From positions 1 through 64,000 of the forward strand of contig WVSL01000003.1 of NCBI GenBank assembly GCA_015689685.1: a stretch of 64,000 nt of DNA. Direction: 5' to 3'. A program made the translations under genes and the position numbers. This stretch comes from Rhodobacterales bacterium HKCCE2091 (GTDB taxonomy: Bacteria; Pseudomonadota; Alphaproteobacteria; Rhodobacterales; Rhodobacteraceae). Shown here one piece after another: positions 43,644 to 53,906 of the stretch; the first letter of the stretch is position 1, and each line of letters begins with the position of its first letter. Under the pieces are notes generated by a model, which did not search any database, was not told the origin of the DNA, and saw only the letters and a list, made by a program, of their open reading frames with translations.

Positions 43644-45068
43644 ATGCAGACCCAGATGCTGATCGGCGGCGGTTTCGAGGCCGGGACCGAGACCGAGGAG
43701 ACGATCTTCAACCCGCGCACCGGCGAGACGATCCTGAAGATGCCCGAGGCGAGCCCCGAGCAGATCGACCGCGCCGTGGCCGCCGCGCGGAAGGCCTACG
43801 CCACCTGGTCGAGGACCACGCCCGCCGAACGCTCCGGCTACCTGCTGCGGATCGCCGACGCTATCGACGCGGAGGCCGGGGCGCTCGCGAAGCTGGAGGC
43901 GCTGAACTGCGGCAAGCCCATCGGCGCGGTCACGGGCGACGAGATGCCTGCCATCGCCGACTGCTTCCGCTACTTCGCGGGCGCGGCGCGCAACATGCAC
44001 GGCCCGGTCGCGGGCGAGTACATGGAAGGCCACACCAGCATGATCCGCCGCGATCCCGTGGGCGTCGTCGCCTCCATCGCGCCGTGGAACTACCCGCTGA
44101 TGATGATGGCGTGGAAACTCGCCCCCGCGCTCGCGGGCGGCAATACCGTGGTCCTGAAACCGTCGGAACAGACGCCGCTGACCGCGCTCGCCTTCGCCAA
44201 GATCCTGTCCGGCATCCTGCCCGAGGGCGTGGTCAACGTGATCGTGGGGCAGGGCGGGTCGGTCGGCAACGGGCTCATCACCCATGACGGCGTCGACATG
44301 GTCTCTCTGACCGGCGACGTGGCGACGGGCAAGAAGATCCTGATGGCCGCGTCGAAGACCGTGAAACGCACGCACCTGGAGCTTGGCGGCAAGGCCCCGG
44401 TCATCGTCTACGACGACGCCGACATCGCCCGCGTGGTCGAGGGGCTGAAGGCGTTCAGCTTCTACAACGCGGGCCAGGACTGCACCGCCGCCTGCCGGGT
44501 CTACGCGGGATCGGGCATCTACGACAAACTGGTGGCCGAACTGACCGCCGCCGCCGCCTCCATCGTCTACGACGACGCCGACGACGCGAAGAACGAGATC
44601 CCGCCGCTGATCTCGCCGCGCCAGCGCGACCGGGTGGCGAGCTTCGTGACCCGCGCCGCCGAACAGTCGCACATGGAGATCACGACGGGCGGCGAACCCG
44701 GCGACGGCTCGGGCTTCTACTACCGCCCGACCGTGGTCGCGGGCGCGAAGCAGACCGACGAGATCGTGCAGCGCGAGGTCTTCGGCCCGGTCGTCTCCGT
44801 CACCCGCTTCGGCGCGGACGACCCGGTGATCGACTGGGCGAACGACAGCCCCTACGGCCTCGCGTCCTCGGTCTGGACCGGCGACATCGGCCGCGCGATG
44901 GAAGCCTCCGCCGCGCTCCGCTACGGCTGCACCTGGGTCAACACGCACTTCATGCTGGTCAACGAGATGCCCCACGGCGGGTTGAAGCAGTCCGGCTACG
45001 GCAAGGACATGTCGATGTTCGCGCTGGAGGACTACACCGCCGTCCGCCACGTCATGATCGCGCACTGA
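43644..45068 (+). CDS. patD: gamma-aminobutyraldehyde dehydrogenase
   Basis: A 474-residue aldehyde dehydrogenase strikingly like E. coli YdcW/Pat[16 protein letters not shown]-type sequence, [43 protein letters not shown] with the catalytic cysteine, and the ending [29 protein letters not shown]. It oxidises 4-aminobutanal to GABA in putrescine breakdown. The ATG at 43644 follows GGGAGGG; one at 43629 is less likely. Its 3' end overlaps the convergent AraC gene by 17 bases. No putrescine aminotransferase was recognised beside it. Confidence 0.88.
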   Translation: MQTQMLIGGGFEAGTETEETIFNPRTGETILKMPEASPEQIDRAVAAARKAYATWSRTTPAERSGYLLRIADAIDAEAGALAKLEALNCGKPIGAVTGDEMPAIADCFRYFAGAARNMHGPVAGEYMEGHTSMIRRDPVGVVASIAPWNYPLMMMAWKLAPALAGGNTVVLKPSEQTPLTALAFAKILSGILPEGVVNVIVGQGGSVGNGLITHDGVDMVSLTGDVATGKKILMAASKTVKRTHLELGGKAPVIVYDDADIARVVEGLKAFSFYNAGQDCTAACRVYAGSGIYDKLVAELTAAAASIVYDDADDAKNEIPPLISPRQRDRVASFVTRAAEQSHMEITTGGEPGDGSGFYYRPTVVAGAKQTDEIVQREVFGPVVSVTRFGADDPVIDWANDSPYGLASSVWTGDIGRAMEASAALRYGCTWVNTHFMLVNEMPHGGLKQSGYGKDMSMFALEDYTAVRHVMIAH

Positions 45069-45999
45069 CCCCGGCGTCGGCCCCGCCGGCGGGGTGGGTG
45101 CCCCAGGCAAGCTCGTTGAAGCTCGCCTCGTCCATGTCGCCGCGCCGCAGGCGGCGGTAGTCGCCCGGCGTCAGGCCGACATGCCGCTTGAACACCGTCG
45201 CGAAGTACTGCGACGAGGAAAAACCGAGGTCGAGCGACAGTTCCGTGATCGAGTCCGCCCCGGTCACCATCCGGGTCCGGGCCGCGAGGATGCGGCGGTC
45301 GATCTGGTGGCGGGCGGGGGTGCGCCCGGTCTCGCGCAGGAAGATCTCGTGGAAGTAGCCGGCGCTCAGCCCGACATGCCGCGCCACTTCCGCGACCTGC
45401 AGTTTCTCGGCGAGGTGGGTCTCGATATAGGCGAGCGCAGCGCGGACCGGGGCCGAGGGCCGCGTGGCTCGGACGTCGCGGTGATCGTTGACCATCGTGA
45501 ACAGGATCTGGTGGAAGGCGGCGCGGCTCATCTCCTCCGCGAAGAGGCCGGGCGCCCGCTGCTGCGACAGGATCTGTTCGAACAGCGCGCCGATCCCGGG
45601 CGAGGCGCGGAAATGGCGGGTGGCCATCGCGCGGATGCGTTCGGCCAGTTCGCGCCCGGTCCGCGGCCCGAGCCCCGGCAGCGTCGGCACCGCGTTCAGG
45701 TCGAAGCGGACCCAGAACCGGCGGCTCGGGTGGATGATCGCGTCGACGCCGCCCTGCCAGTCGCCGGGCCAGTCGATGACGATGGACCCGGCCTCCGCCT
45801 CCTCCAGCCCGTCTTCCGTCAGCCACTCGATCGAACCGCGTTCGAGGTACCCGATCTCGAGGAAATCGAGCCCGTCGGTGCGCGGCCCGCCGAGCCGCGG
45901 CAGGGTCGTGTCGCAGAAGCCGATCCCGTGAAGCTCCGGCAGCACCAGCCCGTCGCCGTCGCGGTAGATCTCGAAGACATCGGTGTTCAAAATTCTCAC
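45052..45999 (-). CDS. AraC-family transcription regulator
   Basis: A 315-residue regulator with an N-terminal cupin-like sensing domain (about 20-110) and C-terminal double helix-turn-helix (about 195-292; [21 protein letters not shown], then [19 protein letters not shown]). The GTG start at 45999 has AAGG in front. It is divergent from the GH4 glycosidase gene across 111 bases, so it probably controls that glycoside-uptake operon. This arrangement recalls AgpT beside the alpha-galactoside genes of Sinorhizobium. Confidence 0.88.
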   Translation of the reverse strand: MRILNTDVFEIYRDGDGLVLPELHGIGFCDTTLPRLGGPRTDGLDFLEIGYLERGSIEWLTEDGLEEAEAGSIVIDWPGDWQGGVDAIIHPSRRFWVRFDLNAVPTLPGLGPRTGRELAERIRAMATRHFRASPGIGALFEQILSQQRAPGLFAEEMSRAAFHQILFTMVNDHRDVRATRPSAPVRAALAYIETHLAEKLQVAEVARHVGLSAGYFHEIFLRETGRTPARHQIDRRILAARTRMVTGADSITELSLDLGFSSSQYFATVFKRHVGLTPGDYRRLRRGDMDEASFNELAWGTHPAGGADAGVSARS

Positions 46000-46110
46000 C
46001 TTTCAGTCCGGAACGACAGGATGCCCGCGTCCGGCGTATCGTCAACTCAAAAGCGCCGTTCGGGCGCGGTGGAAGGACTGGCCCGGCGAACCGGGCGAAG
46101 GGAGGACGAC

Positions 46111-47520
46111 ATGCCCCAGACGGGACCCAAGGTGGTCATCATCGGGGCCGGCAGCCTGTTTTTCGGACGGCAGGCGATCTGGCAGATGGTGCATTCGGAA
46201 CACCTCAACACCGGCACGCTGAGCCTCGTGGAAACCGACTTCGGGCGGCTCGCGAAGCTCGAACGCCTTGCCCGGATGGTGGTCGCCGAAACCGGCGTCG
46301 ATCTGAACATCGAGACCTCCGCCGACCGCCGGGCGGTGCTGGACGGCGCGGATTTCGTCGTGCTCAGCTTCGCGCGGGACACCGTGCGCTTTCGCGGGCT
46401 CGATACCGTCATCTCCGAGAAATACGGGATCCGCATGTGCTCGGGCGACACCATCGGGCCGGGCGGCGTGTTCCGCGCGATGCGCGAATTGCCCGAGATC
46501 CTCGCCGCCGCCCGCGACATCCGCGAGCTTTGCCCGGACGCCTGGGTCATCAACTACATCAATCCCTCGACCGTCCACGGTATCGCGCTGCACCGCTACG
46601 CCCCCGACCTGAAAAGCTTCGCGCTCTGCGACAGCCTGCACATGCCGCACGTCAAGCGGTCCTACGCCGAGCGTGCCGGGCTGATCGCGACTGGCGCACC
46701 GCTCGACGCCGCGACCGACGCGGCGTTCGACCTGCGCATCGCGGGGGTGAATCACTTCACCTGGGTCCTGAAGGCCGAGTACGAGGGCCGCGACGTGATG
46801 CCGGCCATCGGAGAGTCGATCCGCAAGGCGGCGGTGACCGAGACCGACGGCGGCGATACCGGCGCCAAGGCGCTGCACAACGCGGCTATCGGCTACCAGC
46901 TCTACGACAGCTTCGGCGCGGTGCCGGCCTGCGTGTCGCACACCAAGGAATACGTGCGGTTCTGGCAGGGCCACGGCGTCACGAAGGAGGCGTTGCCGCC
47001 CCTGAAACTCTGGGAAACCGACGACCGCTACGCCCGCCACGCCGAGATGTGGGACGGCATCGACGCCTATCTCTCGGGCGCGCGGCCGATCGCGGGCTAC
47101 ATGGACGAATTCGGACCTGACCACGCCACCGACATCATCGAGGCGATGTGGGCCGGCCTGCCGAAACCCTTCTACGTCAACACGTTGAACCGCGGCGCGG
47201 TGACCAACATGGCCGACGATGCCTATCTCGAACTGCTGTGCGACCTGTCGATGGAGCGTGGACCTGTGCCGCGTCCCGTGGGGGCGATGCCGCGCGGGCT
47301 CAGGGGGATGCAGGAGATCGTGCTCGACACCCACGAACTGACGGCGGAGGCGGTGGCCGAGGGCAGCCGCGAAAAGCTCCGCCTCGCGCTCCTGACCGAT
47401 CCCCTGACCAATTCCATCGGCGACACCGAGGCGCTGATCGAGGACTTGCTGGACGCCGAGCGCGACGCGATTCCGCAGCACTGGTACGGTGGCGAGGGAT
47501 CGGTTCAGGCGGTGAACTAG
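46111..47520 (+). CDS. GH4-family NAD-dependent glycosidase (alpha-galactosidase-like)
   Basis: A 469-residue glycoside hydrolase family 4 protein. NAD is bound by IIGAGSLFF. The INYINPSTV segment, a metal cysteine in FALCDSLHM and a metal histidine in GVNHFTWVL are in the expected places. The family cleaves alpha- or beta-glycosides by a redox mechanism using NAD and a divalent metal in the cytosol. The usual His after the metal Cys is Asp here. The start at 46111 is preceded by GGGAGGAC. Linked to an AraC regulator and a family-5 ABC transporter. Confidence 0.87.
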   Translation: MPQTGPKVVIIGAGSLFFGRQAIWQMVHSEHLNTGTLSLVETDFGRLAKLERLARMVVAETGVDLNIETSADRRAVLDGADFVVLSFARDTVRFRGLDTVISEKYGIRMCSGDTIGPGGVFRAMRELPEILAAARDIRELCPDAWVINYINPSTVHGIALHRYAPDLKSFALCDSLHMPHVKRSYAERAGLIATGAPLDAATDAAFDLRIAGVNHFTWVLKAEYEGRDVMPAIGESIRKAAVTETDGGDTGAKALHNAAIGYQLYDSFGAVPACVSHTKEYVRFWQGHGVTKEALPPLKLWETDDRYARHAEMWDGIDAYLSGARPIAGYMDEFGPDHATDIIEAMWAGLPKPFYVNTLNRGAVTNMADDAYLELLCDLSMERGPVPRPVGAMPRGLRGMQEIVLDTHELTAEAVAEGSREKLRLALLTDPLTNSIGDTEALIEDLLDAERDAIPQHWYGGEGSVQAVN

Positions 47521-47678
47521 GCGCGGGGCAGGGCGGGGATGTGTGAAATTCTCCGCTTGGTCCCTCGAACGATGACGAGGCGAAGTGGTGGTATCATTTT
47601 CAACGATCTGACGCGGCGGCGCGACAAGCCGCCGGCGGATTGACCGCCCGAGGAGGGGCGGCAAGGGAGGGAAATATT

Positions 47679-49667
47679 ATGACTGGATCGATCTTCAACG
47701 GCAGCCGCCGTCGTTTCCTTCAGGTCTCGGCCGCGGCGGCGGCGTCCGCGGCGGGCGGGGCGCGATGGCCCGTCGTCGGCGGCGCCGCGGCGCAGGGCCT
47801 GACCTATTCCGAGGCGCCGGAGCTTGCCGAGCTCGTCGCCGCGGGGCAGCTGCCCCCGGTGGAACAGCGCCTGCCCGCGACGCCGGTGGTGGTCGAACCG
47901 CTGGAAAGCATGGGCGAATACGGAGGCACTATCCGCACCGGGATCATCCAGAACCGCGGCTTCCAGGCCCGGTCCGCCTGGGGGCCGGAGCCGATCCTGC
48001 GCATCGCGCCCGACAACAACACCATCGTCCCGAACATCGCCGAGGCGTGGGAATACTCCGATGACGGGCGTACCTTCATCCTGCACATCCGCCCGATCCG
48101 GTTCTCGGACGGCGAGCCGCTGAACGCCGCCTGTTTCGAGTTCTGGTGGAACAACGTCAACCTCAACACCTCGCTCAACCCCGCGCCGCTGAGCCAGTTC
48201 GTGCTGAACGGCGAAGTGCCGGAATTCGAGGTGATCGACGAGCAGACCGTGGCCTGGACCTTCAGCCAGCCCCACGCGAACCTGCCGGGTCTTCTCGCGC
48301 ACTGGGCCGGGTCGCAGATCCCGCGCTGGCTGCCGCGGCACTACCTCGAACAGTACCACGAGGATTTCGCCGACCCCGCGGAGCTTCAGACCCGCATTTC
48401 CGAGGGCGGGTTCTCGACCTGGGACGAACTGTTCAACAACCACTCCGCCGCGCAGTACCAGATGCCGTTCCAGCATGTCGACCAGCCGGTCCTGCTGCCG
48501 TTCAAGCTGCGTGACCCGATGAACCTGAACACGCTCGTGGCCGACCGGAACCCCTATTACTGGAAGGTCGACCCGGAGGGCCGCCAGCTTCCCTACATCA
48601 ACGAGGTCGTGGTCACGAACTTCGAATCCGGCGACGTGCGGGATGCCGCCATCGCCGCGGGGCAGATGAACTGGGTCAACACCGACACGACCTTCACCAA
48701 CCTGCCGCTCTACCGCGAGAACGCCGAGCGCGGGAACTACGAGGCGCGGCTCTGGCAGACCTCGCGCGTGGCCGAGCACACGATCATGCTCAACCACGAG
48801 GTGAAGGACGAATTCCTGCGCGGGCTTTTCAATGACATCGGCTTCAAGCGCGCCTTCAGCCGCGCCATCGACCGGCAACTGATCGCGGATGTCGTCTACC
48901 TCGGCTTCGGCGTGCCGGCGCAGGTGCAGATGATCCCCGGCAGCCAGTGGCGGAACGAGGACTGGGTGACCCAGGACACCGAGTACGACCCCGACGGCGC
49001 AAACGCGATGTTGGATGAACTGGGCCTTGCCGACCGCAACGGCTCGGGCATCCGCCTGCGCCCGGACGGCCAGCCGCTGACGCTGAACATGGACTTCCCG
49101 GTGGACGATCCCGGCTCCACCGCCGTGGGCGAGCTGCTGATCGAGTTCATGCGCGAGGTCGGCATCACCTTCAACATCCGCCCGATCGCGCGCGAACAGG
49201 TGCGCACCCTGATCGACAACAACGACATGGAGGTCGGCATCTGGATCGCCGACAAGTGCTCCGACACGATGTTCCCGCACTCGCCCGAATGGCACGTGCC
49301 CTACCTCGGCTCCACCGGCTGGAACGTCTGGGGTGCGGCCTATGCGCAGCACTACGAATCGAACGGCGAGCGCGGGATCGCGCCCACGGGCGACGCCGCG
49401 CGGGTGCAAGACCTGTTCCGCGAGATGCAGGTCACGGTCGACGAGGACCGGCGCTTCGAGATCGGGCAGGAGATCCTGGAACTCAACGCCGCCAACCTCT
49501 GGAACATCGGCGACGTGGGCGAGGTGCCGATCCCGGTCATCCTCGGCGCCAACTTCCGGAACTATCCCGAAGTGGGCTTCACGAGTTACGATTGGCTCGG
49601 AAACCACCAGTACCCGATCGAACAGACCTACTTCGAAGGCGGTCGCTGGTCGGGCGAGCCCGGCTGA
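47679..49667 (+). CDS. ABC transporter substrate-binding protein, oligopeptide/AgpA type
   Basis: A 662-residue family-5 binding protein with a twin-arginine signal (SRRRFLQVSA, about 9-18), so it is likely exported folded. Family features are SWEYSDDGRTFIL-like core sequence, FKRAFSRAIDRQLIADVVYLG and the large domain I/III layout. Its size and partners resemble AgpA, the alpha-galactoside binder of rhizobia, rather than small DppA proteins. The 158-base leader holds a hairpin (CCGCCC-6-GGGCGG, 47644-47661) just before the ribosome-binding site GGGAGGG. Confidence 0.87.
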   Translation: MTGSIFNGSRRRFLQVSAAAAASAAGGARWPVVGGAAAQGLTYSEAPELAELVAAGQLPPVEQRLPATPVVVEPLESMGEYGGTIRTGIIQNRGFQARSAWGPEPILRIAPDNNTIVPNIAEAWEYSDDGRTFILHIRPIRFSDGEPLNAACFEFWWNNVNLNTSLNPAPLSQFVLNGEVPEFEVIDEQTVAWTFSQPHANLPGLLAHWAGSQIPRWLPRHYLEQYHEDFADPAELQTRISEGGFSTWDELFNNHSAAQYQMPFQHVDQPVLLPFKLRDPMNLNTLVADRNPYYWKVDPEGRQLPYINEVVVTNFESGDVRDAAIAAGQMNWVNTDTTFTNLPLYRENAERGNYEARLWQTSRVAEHTIMLNHEVKDEFLRGLFNDIGFKRAFSRAIDRQLIADVVYLGFGVPAQVQMIPGSQWRNEDWVTQDTEYDPDGANAMLDELGLADRNGSGIRLRPDGQPLTLNMDFPVDDPGSTAVGELLIEFMREVGITFNIRPIAREQVRTLIDNNDMEVGIWIADKCSDTMFPHSPEWHVPYLGSTGWNVWGAAYAQHYESNGERGIAPTGDAARVQDLFREMQVTVDEDRRFEIGQEILELNAANLWNIGDVGEVPIPVILGANFRNYPEVGFTSYDWLGNHQYPIEQTYFEGGRWSGEPG

Positions 49668-49674
49668 CGCCACC

Positions 49675-49706
49675 GGCCCGGGCGCGTCCTCCCTGTCGCC
49701 CGGGCC
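49675..49706 (+). other. intercistronic hairpin after the binding-protein gene
   Basis: A perfect 10-bp inverted repeat GGCCCGGGCG / CGCCCGGGCC with a 12-base loop and no T run, between the binding-protein and first permease genes. It parallels the hairpin at 40884-40914 and probably raises the amount of binding-protein message. Confidence 0.65.
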
Positions 49707-49728
49707 AACTTGAGGCAGCCAGCAGATC

Positions 49729-50706
49729 ATGGGTTCCTACCTCGTCAGACGATCCCTGCAGATGGTCGTGATCGTGGTCATCATCTCGATGGTCGCATTC
49801 TTCGTGATCCAGCTGCCGCCGGGGGATTTCGTGACCTCCTACGTCTCCTCCATCGCGGGCGGCGACAGGATCACGCAGGACGCCGTCCTCGCGCTGCGCC
49901 AGCAGTTCGGGCTCGATCAGCCGATGATCGTGCAGTACTGGCGCTGGATCACGAACATCCTGCAGGGCAATTTCGGCCTGTCGTTCCAGCACCAGCGCAC
50001 GGTCGGGGACCTTCTGGCCGAACGCCTGCCGCTGACGCTCGCCATCACCATCCCGACCACGATCTTCGTCTACGCCGTGGCGATCCCGATAGGCATCTAC
50101 TCCGCCGTCCGGCAATACTCGGTAGGCGACTACCTGTTCACCTTCGTCGGCTTCATCGGGCTCGCGATCCCGAACTTCCTGCTCGGCATCGTGCTGATCT
50201 ACGTCTCGACCCGCTACTTCGGCGGCAATGTCGGCGGCCTGTTCAGCCCGGAATTCGAGAACGCGCCGTGGTCCTTCGCCCGCGTCATGGACGTGTCGCG
50301 CAACATGGGCCTCGCGATCCTCATCATCGGCACCTCCGGCACGGCGGCGACGATGCGGGTGATGCGGGGGATGCTACTGGATGAACTCAGCCAGGCCTAC
50401 GTGGAAACCGCGCGGGCCAAGGGCCTGTCGGAATGGCGGCTGATCCTGAAATACCCCGTCCGCGTCGCGGTCTCGCCGGTCCTGTCCACGGTCGGCTTCA
50501 CTCTGCCCGCGATGATTTCCGGGACCGAGATCACCGCCACGGTCCTGAACCTGCCCACGACCGGGCCGCTCCTGTTGAACGCCGTGCGCAGCCAGGACAT
50601 GTTCCTCGCCGCCTCGATCATCCTGATCCTGTCGATCCTGACCGTGATCGGCACCTTCCTGTCCGACCTGCTGCTGGTCTGGGCCGACCCCAGGATCAAG
50701 GTATGA
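49729..50706 (+). CDS. ABC transporter permease (DppB/OppB-like)
   Basis: A 325-residue permease with about six helices. The N-terminal YLVRRSLQMVVIVVIISMV helix and the docking loop AYVETARAKGLSEWRLILKY are typical of OppB/DppB. It overlaps the next permease (ATGA). Confidence 0.92.
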   Translation: MGSYLVRRSLQMVVIVVIISMVAFFVIQLPPGDFVTSYVSSIAGGDRITQDAVLALRQQFGLDQPMIVQYWRWITNILQGNFGLSFQHQRTVGDLLAERLPLTLAITIPTTIFVYAVAIPIGIYSAVRQYSVGDYLFTFVGFIGLAIPNFLLGIVLIYVSTRYFGGNVGGLFSPEFENAPWSFARVMDVSRNMGLAILIIGTSGTAATMRVMRGMLLDELSQAYVETARAKGLSEWRLILKYPVRVAVSPVLSTVGFTLPAMISGTEITATVLNLPTTGPLLLNAVRSQDMFLAASIILILSILTVIGTFLSDLLLVWADPRIKV

Positions 50707-51851
50707 GCGAGGCGCGCACCGACATGCAGGCCGAGGCCATGCTCGACCATGCCGAGGCCGCGCCGCGCGAAAGCGCCGCCGCCGTCGCCTCGCCGCTCAG
50801 GCTGATGTGGTGGAAGTTCAGGCGCCACCGGGTCGCCTACTGGTCGCTGTGGTTCCTGCTCTTCGCCTATTTCGTCACGGCAACGGCCGGGTTCTGGGCG
50901 CCGTCCGTGCCGGACCAGCGGTCCCGCCAGATCTACGCCCCGCCGCAGATGATCCACGTCATCGGCCCCGAAGGCGAACTGCGCGCGCCCTTCGTCTACG
51001 GCTACGAGATGACGCGGAACCTCGACACGCTCCTGCCGGAATACACCCGCGACGAGGACGCGATCTACCCGATCCGCTTCTTCGTCCGGGGCGAGGACTA
51101 CCGGCTTCTCGGCCTCTTCACCTGGGACGTTCACTTCTTCGGCGCGCCCGATGGCTACGTCTACCTCGCCGGGACCGACAGTTTCGGGCGGGACATGCTG
51201 ACCCGGCTGATCTACGGCGCGCAGATCTCGCTGTCCGTGGGCCTTGTGTCGGTGCTGCTGAGCCTCGTCCTGGGCCTCGTCATCGGCGGGCTTTCGGGGC
51301 TCTACGGCGGATGGATCGACAGCATCACGCAGCGGGTGATCGAGGCGATCATCGCCATTCCGACGATCCCGCTCTGGCTCGGCCTTGCCGCAGCGGTGCC
51401 GCGCGACTGGCCGCCGGTCTACCAGTATTTCGCGATCCTCGTGGTGCTGTCCCTGATCTCCTGGACCTCTACCGCGCGGGTGGCGCGGGGCCGGTTCCTC
51501 GCGCTCCGGGAACAGGATTTCGTCACCGCCGCGCGGGTCTACGGCGCGGGGCAGGGGCGGATCATCCGCCGCCACCTCGTCCCCAACATCATGTCCTACG
51601 TCATCGTCACGATCACGCTCGCGATCCCGAACATCATCATCGGGGAGACCGCGCTGTCCTTCCTCGGCGTCGGCCTGCGCGCGCCGACCGTCTCCTGGGG
51701 CGTCCTTCTGCAGGAGGCTCAGCGGATCCAGACGATCCAGTTCTACCCCTGGCTCTGGATCGGACCGGCGCTTTGCGTGATCGTGCTGGTGCTGGCCTTC
51801 AACTTCGTGGGCGACGGCGCCCGCGACGCGGCGGACCCGTTCTCCAAATGA
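50703..51851 (+). CDS. ABC transporter permease (DppC/OppC-like)
   Basis: A 382-residue permease. After a cytosolic N-terminus of about 45 residues there is one helix, a long periplasmic segment (about 65-160), then the transport core with [20 protein letters not shown] and the docking loop [20 protein letters not shown]. The periplasmic segment is longer than in DppC, as in AgpC-type and related permeases. It overlaps the first ATPase gene by 4 bases. Confidence 0.92.
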   Translation: MSEARTDMQAEAMLDHAEAAPRESAAAVASPLRLMWWKFRRHRVAYWSLWFLLFAYFVTATAGFWAPSVPDQRSRQIYAPPQMIHVIGPEGELRAPFVYGYEMTRNLDTLLPEYTRDEDAIYPIRFFVRGEDYRLLGLFTWDVHFFGAPDGYVYLAGTDSFGRDMLTRLIYGAQISLSVGLVSVLLSLVLGLVIGGLSGLYGGWIDSITQRVIEAIIAIPTIPLWLGLAAAVPRDWPPVYQYFAILVVLSLISWTSTARVARGRFLALREQDFVTAARVYGAGQGRIIRRHLVPNIMSYVIVTITLAIPNIIIGETALSFLGVGLRAPTVSWGVLLQEAQRIQTIQFYPWLWIGPALCVIVLVLAFNFVGDGARDAADPFSK

Positions 51852-52879
51852 CCGAAGCGCGCCCCATCCTGTCGGTCCGCGGGCTGACCAAGCACTTCGG
51901 CGGGCGGAAGTCGCTGTTCGGCGGCACCGGCCCCGTCGTCCGCGCCGTCGACGGCATCGACTTCGACCTCGCGCAGGGCGAGACCCTCGGTCTCGTCGGC
52001 GAAAGCGGCTGCGGCAAGACCACGCTCGGGCGCTGCATCGTCCGGGCGCAGGACCCGACCGCCGGCGAGATCCTCTACGACGACGACGGCACTCCGGTGG
52101 ACCTCGCAACGCTGAAGGGGCGCAGCCTGAGACCCTACCGGCTCGACGTGCAGATGATCTTCCAGGACCCGGTCGGCTCGCTCAACCCGCGCATGACGCT
52201 TCTCGACATCATCGGCGAGCCGATGATCGTGAACGGCATCGCCTCGGGGGCGGAGGTCAGGCGCCGCGTCGGCGAGCTGCTGGTGAAGGTCGGCCTCCGC
52301 GCCGAGCACATGAACCGCTACCCCCACGCGTTCTCCGGCGGCCAGCGCCAGCGCATCGGCATCGCCCGCGCACTCGCGCTCAACCCAAGGATCATCGTCT
52401 GCGACGAACCGGTTTCGGCGCTCGACGTGTCGGTTCAGGCGCAGATCCTGAACCTTCTGCTGGACCTTCAGCGCGACGAGGGGCTGACCTTCCTTTTCAT
52501 CGCCCACGACCTCGGCGTGGTGGAATACGTCTGCAACCGGGTCGCCGTGATGTATGTCGGCCGGATCGTGGAGATGTGCGACACCGACGATCTCTTCGCC
52601 CGCCCGCTCCATCCCTACACCGAGGCGCTGCTGTCCGCGGTGCCGGTGCCCGACCCGGACGTGGAGGCCGAGCCGCAACTCTTGCAGGGCGAACTGGCGA
52701 ACGCGGTGAACCTGCCGAAGGGCTGCCATTTCCACCCCCGCTGCGCCTACTGCATCGACCGCTGCCGCACCGAGGACCCGGACCTGCGCGAGATCGGCGG
52801 CCGCAAGGTCCGTTGCCACCGGGCCGAGGAGCTTTCGCTCGAAGGCGCCCCGGTCGAGGAGGAGGCCACGCATGGCTGA
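51848..52879 (+). CDS. ABC transporter ATPase (OppF/DppF-like)
   Basis: A 343-residue ABC ATPase with Walker [10 protein letters not shown], signature [15 protein letters not shown], Walker [13 protein letters not shown] and H-loop AHDLG. The C-terminal oligopeptide-family domain has the cysteine cluster [14 protein letters not shown], which in relatives can bind an iron-sulphur cluster. It overlaps the second ATPase gene by 8 bases. Confidence 0.92.
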   Translation: MTEARPILSVRGLTKHFGGRKSLFGGTGPVVRAVDGIDFDLAQGETLGLVGESGCGKTTLGRCIVRAQDPTAGEILYDDDGTPVDLATLKGRSLRPYRLDVQMIFQDPVGSLNPRMTLLDIIGEPMIVNGIASGAEVRRRVGELLVKVGLRAEHMNRYPHAFSGGQRQRIGIARALALNPRIIVCDEPVSALDVSVQAQILNLLLDLQRDEGLTFLFIAHDLGVVEYVCNRVAVMYVGRIVEMCDTDDLFARPLHPYTEALLSAVPVPDPDVEAEPQLLQGELANAVNLPKGCHFHPRCAYCIDRCRTEDPDLREIGGRKVRCHRAEELSLEGAPVEEEATHG

Positions 52880-53906
52880 CCCGCTGCTGACGATCGAGGA
52901 TCTCCGGACCCACTACCACATGACGCAGGGCACCGTCCGCGCGGTCGACGGCGCGAGCCTCACCGTGATGCCCGGCCAGACCGTGGGCATCGTCGGCGAG
53001 TCGGGCTGCGGCAAGTCGGTCATGCTGCGCTCGATCCTGCGGATCGTGCCGAAGCCGGGGCGGATCGAGGGCGGGCGCATCGCGCTTCGGCGCGAGGACG
53101 GCGCGGTGACCGACCTGACCGCGCTCGACCCCGACGGGCGGGAGATCCGGGCGATCCGGGGCGCGGAGATCTCGATGATCTTCCAGGAGCCGATGTCGTC
53201 GCTGTCGCCGGTCCACACCATCGGCAACCAGATCGGCGAGGCGCTGGTCTTGCACAAGGGTCTGAAGCCGCGGGAGGCACGGGCCGAGACGGTGGCGGCG
53301 CTGGAACACGTCGCGATGCCACGCGCCGACCGGATCGTGGACATGTATCCGCATGAAATTTCCGGTGGAATGCGCCAGCGGGCAATGATCGCGATGGCGC
53401 TCTGCTGCAACCCGCGCCTGCTGATGGCCGACGAGCCGACCACCGCGCTCGACGTGACAACGCAGGCCCAGATCCTCGCGCTGATGCGGCGGTTGCAGGA
53501 AGAATCGGGGATGGCGATCCTGTTCGTCACCCACGATCTCGGGGTGGTGGCGCAGATGACCGAGTTTGTCGTCATCATGTATCTCGGCCGCGTGGTCGAG
53601 ACCGGCCCGGTGCGCGAGATCTACCACGCGCCGAAGCACCCCTATACCCACGCGCTCCTGCACTCGATCCCCAAGCTCGGCCAGCGCCGGGCGGGGGCGC
53701 GACTGCGCTCGGTCGCGGGCGGGCTGCCCGATCCCTACCTGCGCCAGGCCGGCTGCCCCTTCGCCCCGCGCTGCCCCCACAACGACGGCGCGGCCTGCGT
53801 GACCGAGGCGCCGGCGCTGCGCCCGGTCGGCAACGGCTGCGAGGTCCGCTGCCACCACGCCGAACGGCTCGGCCTTGCCGGTGTTCGCGGAAAGGTCCCG
53901 GCATGA
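52872..53906 (+). CDS. ABC transporter ATPase (OppD/DppD-like)
   Basis: A 344-residue ABC ATPase with Walker A GESGCGKSV, Q-loop IFQEPMSSLSP, signature ISGGMRQRAMIAMAL, Walker B LLMADEPTTALD and H-loop THDLG. The C-terminal extension has the family cysteines (AGCPFAPRCPHN). It pairs with the preceding ATPase and overlaps the next gene by 4 bases. Confidence 0.92.
   Translation: MADPLLTIEDLRTHYHMTQGTVRAVDGASLTVMPGQTVGIVGESGCGKSVMLRSILRIVPKPGRIEGGRIALRREDGAVTDLTALDPDGREIRAIRGAEISMIFQEPMSSLSPVHTIGNQIGEALVLHKGLKPREARAETVAALEHVAMPRADRIVDMYPHEISGGMRQRAMIAMALCCNPRLLMADEPTTALDVTTQAQILALMRRLQEESGMAILFVTHDLGVVAQMTEFVVIMYLGRVVETGPVREIYHAPKHPYTHALLHSIPKLGQRRAGARLRSVAGGLPDPYLRQAGCPFAPRCPHNDGAACVTEAPALRPVGNGCEVRCHHAERLGLAGVRGKVPA

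Noticed and set aside
45990-46003. GGTGAGAATTTTGAAC as another operator copy
   Set aside because: It is the ribosome-binding site and GTG start of the AraC gene; similarity is limited to the first bases.
47541-47604. Two partial matches to the amine-operator motif before the AgpA-like gene
   Set aside because: TGTGAAATTCTCCGCTTG and GGTGGTATCATTTTCAAC match only 11-12 of 18 positions of single sites; this is too weak without a genome-wide background, and the operon is not amine-related.
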